From ZC4RG30 sp964417875 (GTDB taxonomy: Bacteria; Pseudomonadota; Gammaproteobacteria; Steroidobacterales; Steroidobacteraceae), in assembly GCA_964417875.1 (NCBI GenBank), contig CAYQJU010000004.1, positions 16,239-80,238 of the forward strand: DNA of 64,000 nucleotides. Direction: 5' to 3'. Position numbers and translations under genes: made by a program. Positions 44,126 through 52,407 of this stretch are shown here, piece after piece. The notes beneath the pieces are model-generated. The model made no database searches. It saw only the letters and a program-made list of their open reading frames with translations, and was not told where the DNA came from. Each line of letters opens with the position of its first letter. The first letter of the stretch is position 1.

Positions 44126-44737
44126 ATGTCGTTCATCCTCGATGCACTGAAGAAGGCCGAATCCGAACGCCACCGGCATGTGGCGCCGGTGCTGATGGAT
44201 GCGCGCGTGGCGCCGCCGCGGCGTGGCCTGCCGGCCTGGGCCTGGGTGCTGGGTGCGGTGCTGCTGGTGAACCTGCTGCTGCTGGGATGGATCCTGTGGC
44301 GCACGCCCACTGGCGCCGGGCAGGTTTCGGCGCCAATGCCGGTTGCACAGGAATCGCCGCCGGTCGACCAGGTCCCGGCGCCCTCCGGCCCGATGATCAC
44401 GCCTGCGCCGCTTCCCCCGGGCCCGCAGGAGCTTCCGCCTTCCACCGCTCCCGCGCTGCCGGCTGCATCGCCGCCGAGCGCCACGGCACCTGCTCCCGAT
44501 CCGTCTTCACTGCCCACCCTGCAGGACCTGCGCAGCGCAGGCGTCGCGCTGCCCGAACTGCAGCTTCACCTGCATGTGTTCGATCCCGCACCGGCCAACC
44601 GCTCGGTGCTGCTCGATGGCATGCGGCTGCGCGAAGGGGAATACACGCCCAACGGCGTGAAGGTCGAGCAGATCACGGCCACCGGCGTGGTGCTCGAGGC
44701 CGTGGGCCGCAGGTTCCGGCTCGAAGCCGGAACCTGA
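44126..44737 (+). CDS. gspB: GspB/ExeB-like partner protein
   Basis: A 203-residue protein starting SFILDALKKAESERHRHVAP, the hallmark of GspB. A membrane helix follows (AWAWVLGAVLLVNLLLLGWI), then a Pro-rich linker (residues about 70-135) and a GspB-type C-terminal domain (LQLHLHVFDPAPANRSVLLD, GMRLREGEYTPNGVKVEQIT). It probably forms a complex with the ExeA-like ATPase encoded just upstream and spans the periplasm. It converges with the exported protein gene at 44745. Confidence 0.88.
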   Translation: MSFILDALKKAESERHRHVAPVLMDARVAPPRRGLPAWAWVLGAVLLVNLLLLGWILWRTPTGAGQVSAPMPVAQESPPVDQVPAPSGPMITPAPLPPGPQELPPSTAPALPAASPPSATAPAPDPSSLPTLQDLRSAGVALPELQLHLHVFDPAPANRSVLLDGMRLREGEYTPNGVKVEQITATGVVLEAVGRRFRLEAGT

Positions 44738-44744
44738 ACCGGGG

Positions 44745-45707
44745 TTATTCGGCGATGTACCAGCGGTCGTCGACCTGCTCGACGATCCACTGGCTGTAGG
44801 GCAGCCCGGATCCGCTGAGGTCGAACACCGCGCGCGTGCCGGCATATTCATAGCGCGGCGTGCGCGTGCGCGCCATGCGGATGGCCGCCATGGTCTGCTC
44901 GCGCAGCGACTCGCGGCCTTCGCAGGCGCTGATCAGCGTGCGCAATGCGCGCGAGCCGGTGGTGCGGCGGAAGTTCGGGCTCATCTGCTTGTCGTAGTAC
45001 TCGCTGCAGCGGCCGGCCTCGAGACTGGCCAGCGCATCGTCGAACAGCTTCACCATGCCCTGCGGCAGTGCCGGCGCGGCCGGCGCCGCGGCATCACTGC
45101 CTGCAGCACCGCCACCGGTGCCGCCCGCCACCATCGCCGGCGCCGCGGCACTGCGCGTGCGTCCGGCGCGCAGGTCATCGATCTGCGCCTGCAGTTCCAG
45201 CGGCAAGGCCGCCTTCCAGTCCTTGCCCCACGGCACGATGGAGACGATCACCGGCACGCGTACATCGCCCATGCCCTCCGGCGGAATCAGCCGGCCGACC
45301 ATCTGCACCATGCCGCCGCGATCCTTGACCGCCTCGATCCAGTCCACCTTGCGGAACTCGCGGGCGCCGAAGCGCAGCCGCTGCGCCAGCGTGACGAAGA
45401 AGCTGTGCGGCGTGAGCCGTTCGATGTCGGACAGCGGCATGCCGGCGCCGAACAGCCGCGTGCGCGTGATGCTGCCGCCGCGATCGTCCTCCAGCCGCAT
45501 CTCCTCGAGCAGGCGCGTGCGCAGCTGCGCCAGTTCGTCTTCGAGGATGGACATGGCCATCGACTGTGCGTCGCCACGCGCCGCCGCGCGCAGGTATTCC
45601 TCTGCCGCGCGCTGCTGCGCGCCGCTGCCGGCCGCCAGCAGCGGTGTCGCACCGAGGCTGAACACCGCGAGCAGCAATGCGAATGTGACCGACTTCACGT
45701 AGCGCAT
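44745..45707 (-). CDS. Hypothetical exported protein with Ala/Gly/Pro-rich linker
   Basis: A 320-residue protein of unrecognised family. The signal peptide RYVKSVTFALLLAVFSLGAT ends near LLAAGSG. An N-terminal domain (residues about 30-175, QQRAAEEYLRAAARGDAQSM, RLTPHSFFVTLAQRLRFGAR, GMVQMVGRLIPPEG) is joined by an Ala/Gly-rich linker (about 185-215) to a smaller C-terminal domain (SPNFRRTTGSRALRTLISAC to VEQVDDRWYIAE). The last looks like an NTF2- or DUF4864-type beta segment. It faces the GspB gene tail to tail and diverges from the TonB-fusion gene across 162 bases; a shared regulatory region with that locus is plausible. Confidence 0.65.
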   Translation of the reverse strand: MRYVKSVTFALLLAVFSLGATPLLAAGSGAQQRAAEEYLRAAARGDAQSMAMSILEDELAQLRTRLLEEMRLEDDRGGSITRTRLFGAGMPLSDIERLTPHSFFVTLAQRLRFGAREFRKVDWIEAVKDRGGMVQMVGRLIPPEGMGDVRVPVIVSIVPWGKDWKAALPLELQAQIDDLRAGRTRSAAAPAMVAGGTGGGAAGSDAAAPAAPALPQGMVKLFDDALASLEAGRCSEYYDKQMSPNFRRTTGSRALRTLISACEGRESLREQTMAAIRMARTRTPRYEYAGTRAVFDLSGSGLPYSQWIVEQVDDRWYIAE

Positions 45708-45869
45708 GTGGATGCATCCCCTTCCGATAACCATGGTCTGGCGAACCGTTTCACAGAACGCGAAAGCCGCCTGCCGCAGAGGTTGTGCCGCCGGCCGCGC
45801 CCCGTAAAGTCATCCCCAGCACATTGGGGCAGGTACGCCCCTTTCAACCTTAACGCGCTGGAGACGGAC

Positions 45870-47642
45870 TTGACAGCTAGTCCCAAGGTTCGCGGCGACC
45901 ACCCACAGGATGCGGTGGCACGCCAGGCGGGCGCCGGCCGGACACTCGTTGCAATGACGCACGATCCGGCGCTGGTCGCGGCCATCCAGGAGCTGGCAGC
46001 CGCCGGCCTTCCCTGCCACATCGCCCAGGACCTGCGCGCGCTGGCCGATCTGCTGATGGAGCAGGAGGCGGCAGTGGCGCTGCTGGATGCACAGGCCCTG
46101 GGCGTGCCCGCCGATGCCGCGGTCGACGCGGTGAAGAACCAGTTTCCGGAAGTGCGGCTGATGGTCGCAGGCCATGCTGCCGAGCAGAACATGCTCGCCG
46201 GACGCATTGCCGACCAGAAGGTGTTCCGTTTCGTGCACAAGCCAGCCTCGGCACAGCGCCTGCGGCTGTTCGTCGATGCAGCGGCGCAATCCGGCGAGCG
46301 ACAGGCCGCGCAGGGCGCGCCATCGCTGCAGGTACCGGGCGCGGGCAGCACCCAGCCGCCCGGCGGCAGCAACTCGATGCTGCCCATCCTGGCGGGTGTC
46401 GCCGGGGTGGTCGCGGTGGCGATCGGCGGCTGGATGCTGATGCGCAAGGAGGAAGCCCCGGCAACTGCGCCGGTGGCGCAGGCGCAGCCCGCGCAAACCT
46501 CGCCCGAACTGGTCGCAGCGCTGCAGCGTGCGGCCAGTGCGTTCTCGGCCAACCGCTTCGTGGCGGCCGATGGCAGCAGTGCCGCCGAGCTGTATCGCGA
46601 GGCGCTGCGCATCTCGCCCGGTCACGCGGATGCCACGCGCGGTTTCGATGCGGCCATCGAACGGGCACTGGGCGGTGCCGAACAGGCATTGCTGGCCGGC
46701 CAGCTCGAGCAGGCGCGTGTCACCGCCGAACTGCTGCGGCTGATCGTGCCGGACAACGCGCGCCTGGCCTTCCTCTATACACAGATCGAGCGGGAGCTCG
46801 CGCGGCTGAATGCCGATGCCACGCAGCGCCAGGCCTTCGAGGCGCGGCAGGCGCAGATCCGTGGTGCCGTGGCGCAGGTCGAGCAGCGCATTGCACGCGG
46901 CGCATTGCTCGAGCCAGCGGATGACAGCGCCGTGGCGCGCTTCCGCGATGCGCAGGCCATCGGTGGCGGGGATCCGATGGTGCGTGGCGCGCGCGATGCG
47001 CTGGTCGCGGCACTGCTCACCGCCGCGGACCGCGAGCTGCGCGCCGATCGTGTCGTGCCCGCCCGCCAGCTGGTGGAAGCCGCCGGCACCGTGAACAGCA
47101 GCGCGCCGGGCCTGGACTTCGTGCGCAAGCGCATCGACGAGGCGATGATCCAGAAGGCCGCCGTGTCGCTTGCGGCGCCGGTGGTCGCGCCGCCGGTCGC
47201 TCCGGCGGCCAATCCGGTGCTGCCCGCTTCCCCGCCCGGCAATGCACCGGCCGCGGCACCGGCTGCGACATCGAACGCCGCCCCAGCGAACACCGCGCCG
47301 GCCAATGTCGCCGCCCGCGCGCCGGCCACCGCGACTCCGCCGGCGCAGGACAGCGTGGTCTCTGCCACCACGCTGCGCGCCGTGCGCAGCGTCGCGCCCG
47401 ACTATCCGCAGCAGGCGCTGCAGAACCTGGTCTCCGGCTGGGTCGAAATGGAATTCACCGTGACCCCTGAAGGTCATGTACGCGATGTGACCGTGATCGA
47501 GTCGGAGCCGGGACGCACCTTCGATTCCGCGGCCGTGGCCGCCATCCGCCGTTACCGCTATGAGCCGGTGATGCGCGATGGCGTGGCGGTCGAACAGCGC
47601 GCCCGGCTGCGCATGCGATTCACGGCGCAGGATGACCGCTGA
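45870..47642 (+). CDS. Receiver-like / membrane / TonB C-terminal fusion protein
   Basis: A 590-residue protein from TTG 45870, with GGAG six bases upstream; ATG 45954 is an alternative. Residues about 24-140 look like a cytoplasmic response-regulator receiver: VALLDAQ gives a candidate phospho-Asp (Asp73) and FVHKPAS the conserved Lys (Lys124), but the first acidic pair is reduced to THD and the Thr/Ser site is Ala-Gly. A membrane helix follows (about 171-191), then a helical TPR-like region (about 205-430), an Ala/Pro-rich spacer, and a TonB C-terminal domain in the last 90 residues (VAPDYPQQALQNLVSGWVEM, YRYEPVMRDGVAV). The Ser/Thr kinase gene overlaps its last 11 bases. Typical TonB proteins have no cytoplasmic domain. 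Confidence 0.82.
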   Translation: MTASPKVRGDHPQDAVARQAGAGRTLVAMTHDPALVAAIQELAAAGLPCHIAQDLRALADLLMEQEAAVALLDAQALGVPADAAVDAVKNQFPEVRLMVAGHAAEQNMLAGRIADQKVFRFVHKPASAQRLRLFVDAAAQSGERQAAQGAPSLQVPGAGSTQPPGGSNSMLPILAGVAGVVAVAIGGWMLMRKEEAPATAPVAQAQPAQTSPELVAALQRAASAFSANRFVAADGSSAAELYREALRISPGHADATRGFDAAIERALGGAEQALLAGQLEQARVTAELLRLIVPDNARLAFLYTQIERELARLNADATQRQAFEARQAQIRGAVAQVEQRIARGALLEPADDSAVARFRDAQAIGGGDPMVRGARDALVAALLTAADRELRADRVVPARQLVEAAGTVNSSAPGLDFVRKRIDEAMIQKAAVSLAAPVVAPPVAPAANPVLPASPPGNAPAAAPAATSNAAPANTAPANVAARAPATATPPAQDSVVSATTLRAVRSVAPDYPQQALQNLVSGWVEMEFTVTPEGHVRDVTVIESEPGRTFDSAAVAAIRRYRYEPVMRDGVAVEQRARLRMRFTAQDDR

Positions 47643-48897
47643 AGGCCGCCCGAAGCCGCGTGCGCTGCGCCTGCTCGTCGTCGCCGACGACGGCCAGACC
47701 GGCCGCTGGCTGCAGCACCGCATCGAAGCCCTCGACGCGGGCCACCAGGCCGAGCTCGACGACCCCGCCGCCTTCGAGCGACGCCTCGCCACCACCGGCA
47801 CCGCCGGCATCGATGTGCTGGTGGCGCCGCTCGACTTCTCGGCCGACAGCCGCGAAGCCAGCCTTGCGTGGATCGAACGCACGCTGGGCATCCCGGACAT
47901 GGCGCCGCTGGTGGTGGTGGCCGGCAACGGCGATGAATTGACCGCCGTGGCCGCGATGCGCCGCGGCGTGATCGACTACCTGCCGCGCGCGGCGCTCGAT
48001 GCCGACCTGCTTTCCGCAGCGATCGCCACCGCACGCAGCGTGCAGCGGCGACGCGAGCACAGCGAGCGCGTGCGCGTCGCGCCGCAGGTGGCGCTGCCGG
48101 CACCACTGAAGGTGCCGCGCAACCTGATCCCGCGCTACTCGCTGCTCGACACGCTGGGCGAGTCGGTGCGCGCCACCGTCTACCTGGCGCACAGTGCGGC
48201 GCTGAACCGCAATGTCGCACTGAAGGTCAGCCAGGTCGCCGAGGACGATGCGCCGCAGTTCGCGCGCGAGTTCGAAACCGTGGGCATGCTGCGCCATCCC
48301 GGCGTGGTCGACATCTTCGACTACGGCATGCATGACGGGCGCGAGTTCATCGCGATGGAGTACTTTCCCTGCGGCGACCTGAAGGCGCGGCTGCAGAATC
48401 CGGTCTCCGAGCAGGAGGCGCTCGACTATCTGGCGCGCATCGCAGGCGCCCTGGCGGCCGTGCATGCCGAGGGCATCCTGCATCGCGACCTGAAACCACC
48501 GAACATCATGCTGCGCGAGGATGGCGAGGTGGTGCTGATCGACTTCGGCCTGGCGCGCAACCTCGGCCATGGCACGCGCAGCACGCGCGCCGGCGTGCTG
48601 CGCGGCTCGCCCTATTACATGAGCCCCGAGCAGGCGCAGGGACTGGAGCTCGATGCACGCAGCGACCTCTACAGCCTGGGGGTGATCTTCTTCGAGCTGC
48701 TGACCGGTGCGAAACCCTATCTGGGGGACTCGGCGATCGAGGTGCTGCAGCAGCATGTGAACGGCAGCCTGCCGATGCTGACCGGATCGCTCGCGCGCCA
48801 TCAGGCGCTGCTCGAAGGCATGCTGGCGAAGGATCGCGATGACCGTTTCCCGGGCGCCGGCGAGCTGCTGGCCTCGTTGCGCCAGCTGGCGGCCTGA
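47632..48897 (+). CDS. Ser/Thr protein kinase with N-terminal degenerate receiver domain
   Basis: A 421-residue protein. Residues about 12-140 have receiver architecture: LLVVADD with both acidic residues, then VLVAPLDF where the phospho-Asp position is Pro66 and an Asp is two residues on, and IDYLPRAALDADLL where the Lys is Arg. The kinase domain (about 165-421) has VALK Lys198, HRDLKPPNIML with Asp286, DFG at 304-306 and SPEQAQG. The glycine loop LGESVRATVYLA keeps few of the usual glycines. No membrane segment is present. It overlaps the TonB-fusion gene and is followed three bases after its stop by the CheA-like gene, so all three are probably one operon. Confidence 0.88.
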   Translation: MTAEGRPKPRALRLLVVADDGQTGRWLQHRIEALDAGHQAELDDPAAFERRLATTGTAGIDVLVAPLDFSADSREASLAWIERTLGIPDMAPLVVVAGNGDELTAVAAMRRGVIDYLPRAALDADLLSAAIATARSVQRRREHSERVRVAPQVALPAPLKVPRNLIPRYSLLDTLGESVRATVYLAHSAALNRNVALKVSQVAEDDAPQFAREFETVGMLRHPGVVDIFDYGMHDGREFIAMEYFPCGDLKARLQNPVSEQEALDYLARIAGALAAVHAEGILHRDLKPPNIMLREDGEVVLIDFGLARNLGHGTRSTRAGVLRGSPYYMSPEQAQGLELDARSDLYSLGVIFFELLTGAKPYLGDSAIEVLQQHVNGSLPMLTGSLARHQALLEGMLAKDRDDRFPGAGELLASLRQLAA

Positions 48898-48900
48898 ACC

Positions 48901-50175
48901 ATGCCGACGCAGCCCAACGACGAGCTGGCCGCATTGCTGCTGGGGCTGGGACGCAGCGTGGTGCTGCGCCTCGATGCCGGCCTGCGGCTGACCGGCATCC
49001 ACAACCCGTTGCTGCTGGATGAATGGCGGCAGCTCGATCCTGCGAGCGGCGAAGCGCCTGCGACACTGCAGGCCACACTGGATGCGCTGATGGCACCGGC
49101 GCGCGCGCGCGACCTGGCGATGCAGGTCGGCGCCGCCAGCCCCGGCGCGGCCGGTCTGTACCTTGGCGTCACGCCACTGCGTGCACCGCGCGGCGGCGGC
49201 GCACAGCGGCATGTGGCCCTGAGCCTGCATCCGGCGGCCGACGGCGGCCTGCTGCTGGTGCTGCGCGATGTCTCGGCCATCAGCGACCTGCAGCAATCGC
49301 TGGCTGAAACGCAGCTGGCGCTGGACTCGGCGATGGCCGCCCTGCGCAGCAGGCCGCAGACCCTGCGCATGTTCCTGGGATCGGCGCTGGCCTCGATCAG
49401 CGCCATCCGCATCACCCTGCGCATGCCGGCGCGCGACGAGGATGCGCTGCGCGCCAAGCTGGCGCGGCTGCATGCTGCCGTGGCCCAGCTGGGCAGCGAG
49501 GCACAGGCACTGTCGCTGGCGCCGGTGCAGGACGCCTGCCATGCGCTGCTGCACCAGCTGACCACCCTGCTCGACCGCGAGACGCTCACCGGCGATGCCC
49601 TGCTGCCACTGGCCGTGCTGGTCGACCGGATCGCGGCCGGCGCCGGCACACTGTGGCGCATCGAGGAGCAGCGTCATCTCGAACCCCAGCCTGAACGCGC
49701 ACGGCGGCGCGCACGACGGCCACCGGACTGGACCTTCGCCTCCGCGCGCCGCTGGGCGAGCTTCCTGCGTCATCGCGGCGAAGAGCTGGGCGTGATCGCG
49801 GCGCTGCAGATGCAGGGCGCGGCGCATGTGCCCCGACAGCTGCGCTCCGGCATCGACGAGCTTCTCGGGCACATGCTGCGCAGTGCGGTGGAACATGGCA
49901 TCGAGACACCGGAAGAGCGCCTCGCGGCCGGCAAACCGGCGGGCGCCACCATCATGGTGAAGTTCGAATCTGCCGGTCCGTCGCAGCTGCGCATGACCAT
50001 TCGCGATGATGGCCGCGGCCGCGGGCCCGGAATGACCTTCGCGCGCCGCGCCGTGGCACGCCTCGGCGGACAGATCGCGGTGGCAGCAAGGCCGGGACAA
50101 TACACGCAGTTCGTGATCGACCTGCCGCATGAATTTCACCCGCATGCATCATCCATGCAGGACGTGACGCCGTAA
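48901..50175 (+). CDS. CheA-like histidine kinase homologue, probably degenerate
   Basis: A 424-residue cytoplasmic protein. Residues 1-125 resemble a PAS sensor (LGRSVVLRLDAGLRLTGIHN). Residues about 155-220 have an Hpt-like helical pattern with His191 in LARLHAAVAQLG, but the Lys-Gly that normally follows is Val-Ala. The ATPase domain (about 310-415) shows a CheA-style N-box, LLGHMLRSAVEHGIETPEER, in which the invariant Asn is Ser328, and then IRDDGRGRG and LGGQIAVAARPGQYTQFVI. Loss of the N-box Asn predicts weak or no kinase activity. No CheW-like domain is present. It has no ribosome binding site and starts three bases after the kinase gene, implying coupled translation. Confidence 0.72.
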   Translation: MPTQPNDELAALLLGLGRSVVLRLDAGLRLTGIHNPLLLDEWRQLDPASGEAPATLQATLDALMAPARARDLAMQVGAASPGAAGLYLGVTPLRAPRGGGAQRHVALSLHPAADGGLLLVLRDVSAISDLQQSLAETQLALDSAMAALRSRPQTLRMFLGSALASISAIRITLRMPARDEDALRAKLARLHAAVAQLGSEAQALSLAPVQDACHALLHQLTTLLDRETLTGDALLPLAVLVDRIAAGAGTLWRIEEQRHLEPQPERARRRARRPPDWTFASARRWASFLRHRGEELGVIAALQMQGAAHVPRQLRSGIDELLGHMLRSAVEHGIETPEERLAAGKPAGATIMVKFESAGPSQLRMTIRDDGRGRGPGMTFARRAVARLGGQIAVAARPGQYTQFVIDLPHEFHPHASSMQDVTP

Positions 50176-50249
50176 GAAGCACCCGCCACGGACTGTAGGG
50201 AATCACTGACCTGCAGCGCATCGCCCGTTGCGCATTGACCTGGCATTGC

Positions 50250-50279
50250 TTGACAAAGCACATTGCGCGCAGGTGCAAT
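50250..50279 (+). promoter_or_regulatory. Predicted promoter of the glycosyltransferase gene
   Basis: TTGACA (50250-50255, 6 of 6) and TGCAAT (50274-50279, 4 of 6) are separated by 18 bases. The -10 ends 25 bases before the ATG. The region also carries GCATTG and CAATGC as a wide inverted repeat around the -35, which could bind a regulator. Confidence 0.6.
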
Positions 50280-50304
50280 GCGTCAACCATAGGGTGGGGG
50301 ACGC

Positions 50305-51483
50305 ATGCACCTGGTCGATACAACGCTGTTCTACTCTCCCACCAGCGGCGGAGTGCGGCGTTACCTCAACGCCAAGCACAACTGGTATCTGAAGCAGCCG
50401 CAGATCACGCACACGCTGCTGGTCCCCGGCAACACTACGCAGTTGCAACATGGCGGCATCTCCACCATCAGCGGCTACATCGTGCCCGGCACGTTCAACT
50501 ACCGCCTGCCGCTCGCGCCGCAGCGCTGGAAGCAGATGCTGCACACGCTGGCTCCCGACCTCATCGAGGCCGGCGATGCCTTCCATCCGGCGTGGTGCGC
50601 GCTCGATGTGGCCCGCCGGCGCGGCATCCCGGCGGTGGCTTTCTTCCACTCCCATCTGCCGCGGCTGATCGGCATCCGCCTCGGCAGGCCGATGGGTCGG
50701 CTGGCCGGGCGCTACCTGCGCTGGCTTTACGAGCAGTTCGACCTGGTGTTCGCGCCCAGCCGCGTGATGGCGGAGTTCCTGCGCAGCCTGGGCCTTTCGA
50801 ATGTCGCGCTGCAGCCACTCGGTGTCGACACCACCACCTTTCATCCCGCCCAGCGCAGCGCCGGGCTGCGCCGCAACCTCGGCCTGGCCGATGATGTGCG
50901 CCTGCTCGCCTATGCCGGCCGCTTCTCCGCCGAGAAGAACATCCATGTGCTGCATGACGCGTTCCGCCGTCTCGGCAAGGGCTATCACCTGTTGCTGGTG
51001 GGTGGCGGCGAGTTCCAGCGACCGGCGCCGAACATCACCCGCATCCCCTACCACCGCGACAGCGCCGAGCTGGCGCGCACGCTGGCCTCGGCCGATGCGC
51101 TGATCCATGCCGGCACGGCCGAGACCTTCGGCCTCGTGGTGCTCGAGGCCATGGCCTGCGGGCGTCCGGTGGTGGGCGTGCGCGCCAATGCGGTCGCGGA
51201 ACTGGTGGATGACACCGTCGGCATCACCGCCAGCGCCGCGGATGGCGAGCTGATGGCCCGCGCGGTGCGCGAGCTGTATGACCGCGACATCCACGCACTG
51301 GGCCTTGCGGCACGCGCCCGCGTCGAGGCGCGTTACTCCTGGGACCGCGCGCTGCAGCAGCAGCTGGCGCTCTATGACGGACTGATAGAGAAGAAGCGCA
51401 CCTTGCCGGCCGGCTGGGTCAGCGCCAGGCGGCGGCCATCCGGCGACCAGCAGATCGTGCCGGCCGGGCCATCCAGGAGCTGA
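50305..51483 (+). CDS. GT4-family glycosyltransferase
   Basis: A 392-residue GT-B fold glycosyltransferase with no membrane segment. It starts HLVDTTLFYSPTSGGVRRYL, with the glycine loop of the N-domain. The donor-binding C-domain has LAYAGRFSAEKNIHVLHDAF and the E-x7-E motif in AETFGLVVLEAMACGRPVVG. The family uses nucleotide-sugar donors to build glycolipids or polysaccharides; the acceptor is unknown. The last 37 codons, after about LALYDGLIEKK, are antisense to the end of the WD40 gene and have an unusual basic composition (SARRRPSGDQQIVPAGPSRS). The real tail may thus be a recent extension. Single gene with its own promoter. Confidence 0.9.
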   Translation: MHLVDTTLFYSPTSGGVRRYLNAKHNWYLKQPQITHTLLVPGNTTQLQHGGISTISGYIVPGTFNYRLPLAPQRWKQMLHTLAPDLIEAGDAFHPAWCALDVARRRGIPAVAFFHSHLPRLIGIRLGRPMGRLAGRYLRWLYEQFDLVFAPSRVMAEFLRSLGLSNVALQPLGVDTTTFHPAQRSAGLRRNLGLADDVRLLAYAGRFSAEKNIHVLHDAFRRLGKGYHLLLVGGGEFQRPAPNITRIPYHRDSAELARTLASADALIHAGTAETFGLVVLEAMACGRPVVGVRANAVAELVDDTVGITASAADGELMARAVRELYDRDIHALGLAARARVEARYSWDRALQQQLALYDGLIEKKRTLPAGWVSARRRPSGDQQIVPAGPSRS

Positions 51484-52403
51484 ATGTCCAGCGCGCTGCG
51501 CGCGCCCTTGCCGGGCCGCCACAGCGCCACGCGCAAGTCGCGCCCGGCTGAGGCGAGCAATGCGCCGCCGGGCTGGAAGGCCAGGTCCGCAAGCCGCTCC
51601 TCGTGCGCATTGAGTTGCAGCGGTTCGCTGCCTTCCGGTCCCTTGCCGCCGAAATCCCACACCACGATGCTGCTGGCGCCGCTCGAGGCGGTGGCCAGGT
51701 AGCGGCTGTTGCCGCTCCAGCTGGTGTGCTCGACCTTGCCCTCATAGCCGCTCATGCGCGAGCGCTTGCGGTTGTTCAGGTGACGGAAGTTCACGGTGCC
51801 ATCGGCGAGGCCGCTGGCGGCGATGCGGTTGTCGGGTGACAGCGCCAGCGTCAGCGGCGTGCCCTCGATCACCAGCGCCTCGATGGCGCCGGTATCGACG
51901 CGATCCACATGCAGCGCGCCATGTCCGGCGGTCAGCAGTTCATCGCGGCCGCGCCAGGTGAGGTGCGACAGCGTCACTTCATGGCCGGTGAGCCTGGCCA
52001 CCGCAGCGCCCGCGGCGTCGAACACCAGCGCCTCCTTGCCCGAGGCGAAGGCCAGGCGCTGGCCATCGGCGCGCCAGGCGAGGCCGGCGGGCCAGCGCAC
52101 CGCACGATGCAGCGTGCGTGGCGCTGCGGCCGTGGCATCGCCGGGATCCCAGAGGTTCACGGCGCCGTCCTGGCCGGACACGGCCAGCAATGCACCCTTC
52201 GGCTGGAAGGCCAGCTGCAGCACGCCGGGCGCATGCTCGCCGAAGCGCGTGCAGCTGCCGGATTGCGCATCGATGCGATGCAGCCCGCCCTCGCCGCCGC
52301 CGACCACCAGCGTGCGGCTGTCGGACGACCACGCCAGCGCGGCCGGGAAGTCGTCGATCCCGACCACCGAGCCCGCCGTCAGCACTGTGGCACCTGCGCT
52401 CAT
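51372..52403 (-). CDS. WD40-repeat (beta-propeller) protein
   Basis: A 343-residue protein starting at ATG 52403, four bases after the CobW gene stop. It shows about seven WD40-like blades, for example PAALAWSSDSRTLVVGGGEG, LLAVSGQDGAVNLWD, RYLATASSGASSIVVWD, LLASAGRDLRVALWRPG and TICWSPDGRRLALTQP. No signal peptide is seen, so it is cytoplasmic, an interaction platform. WD40 proteins beside CobW-family GTPases are known from zinc-responsive loci, which suggests a metal-related role here. Its 3' end overlaps the glycosyltransferase gene by 112 bases. Confidence 0.88.
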   Translation of the reverse strand: MSAGATVLTAGSVVGIDDFPAALAWSSDSRTLVVGGGEGGLHRIDAQSGSCTRFGEHAPGVLQLAFQPKGALLAVSGQDGAVNLWDPGDATAAAPRTLHRAVRWPAGLAWRADGQRLAFASGKEALVFDAAGAAVARLTGHEVTLSHLTWRGRDELLTAGHGALHVDRVDTGAIEALVIEGTPLTLALSPDNRIAASGLADGTVNFRHLNNRKRSRMSGYEGKVEHTSWSGNSRYLATASSGASSIVVWDFGGKGPEGSEPLQLNAHEERLADLAFQPGGALLASAGRDLRVALWRPGKGARSALDIQLLDGPAGTICWSPDGRRLALTQPAGKVRFFSISPS

Positions 52404-52407
52404 CGTC

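Noticed and set aside
47620..50145. 841-codon minus-strand open frame opposite the kinase and CheA-like genes
   Set aside because: The plus strand carries kinase motifs; the opposite frame is His/Gln/Arg-rich shadow sequence.
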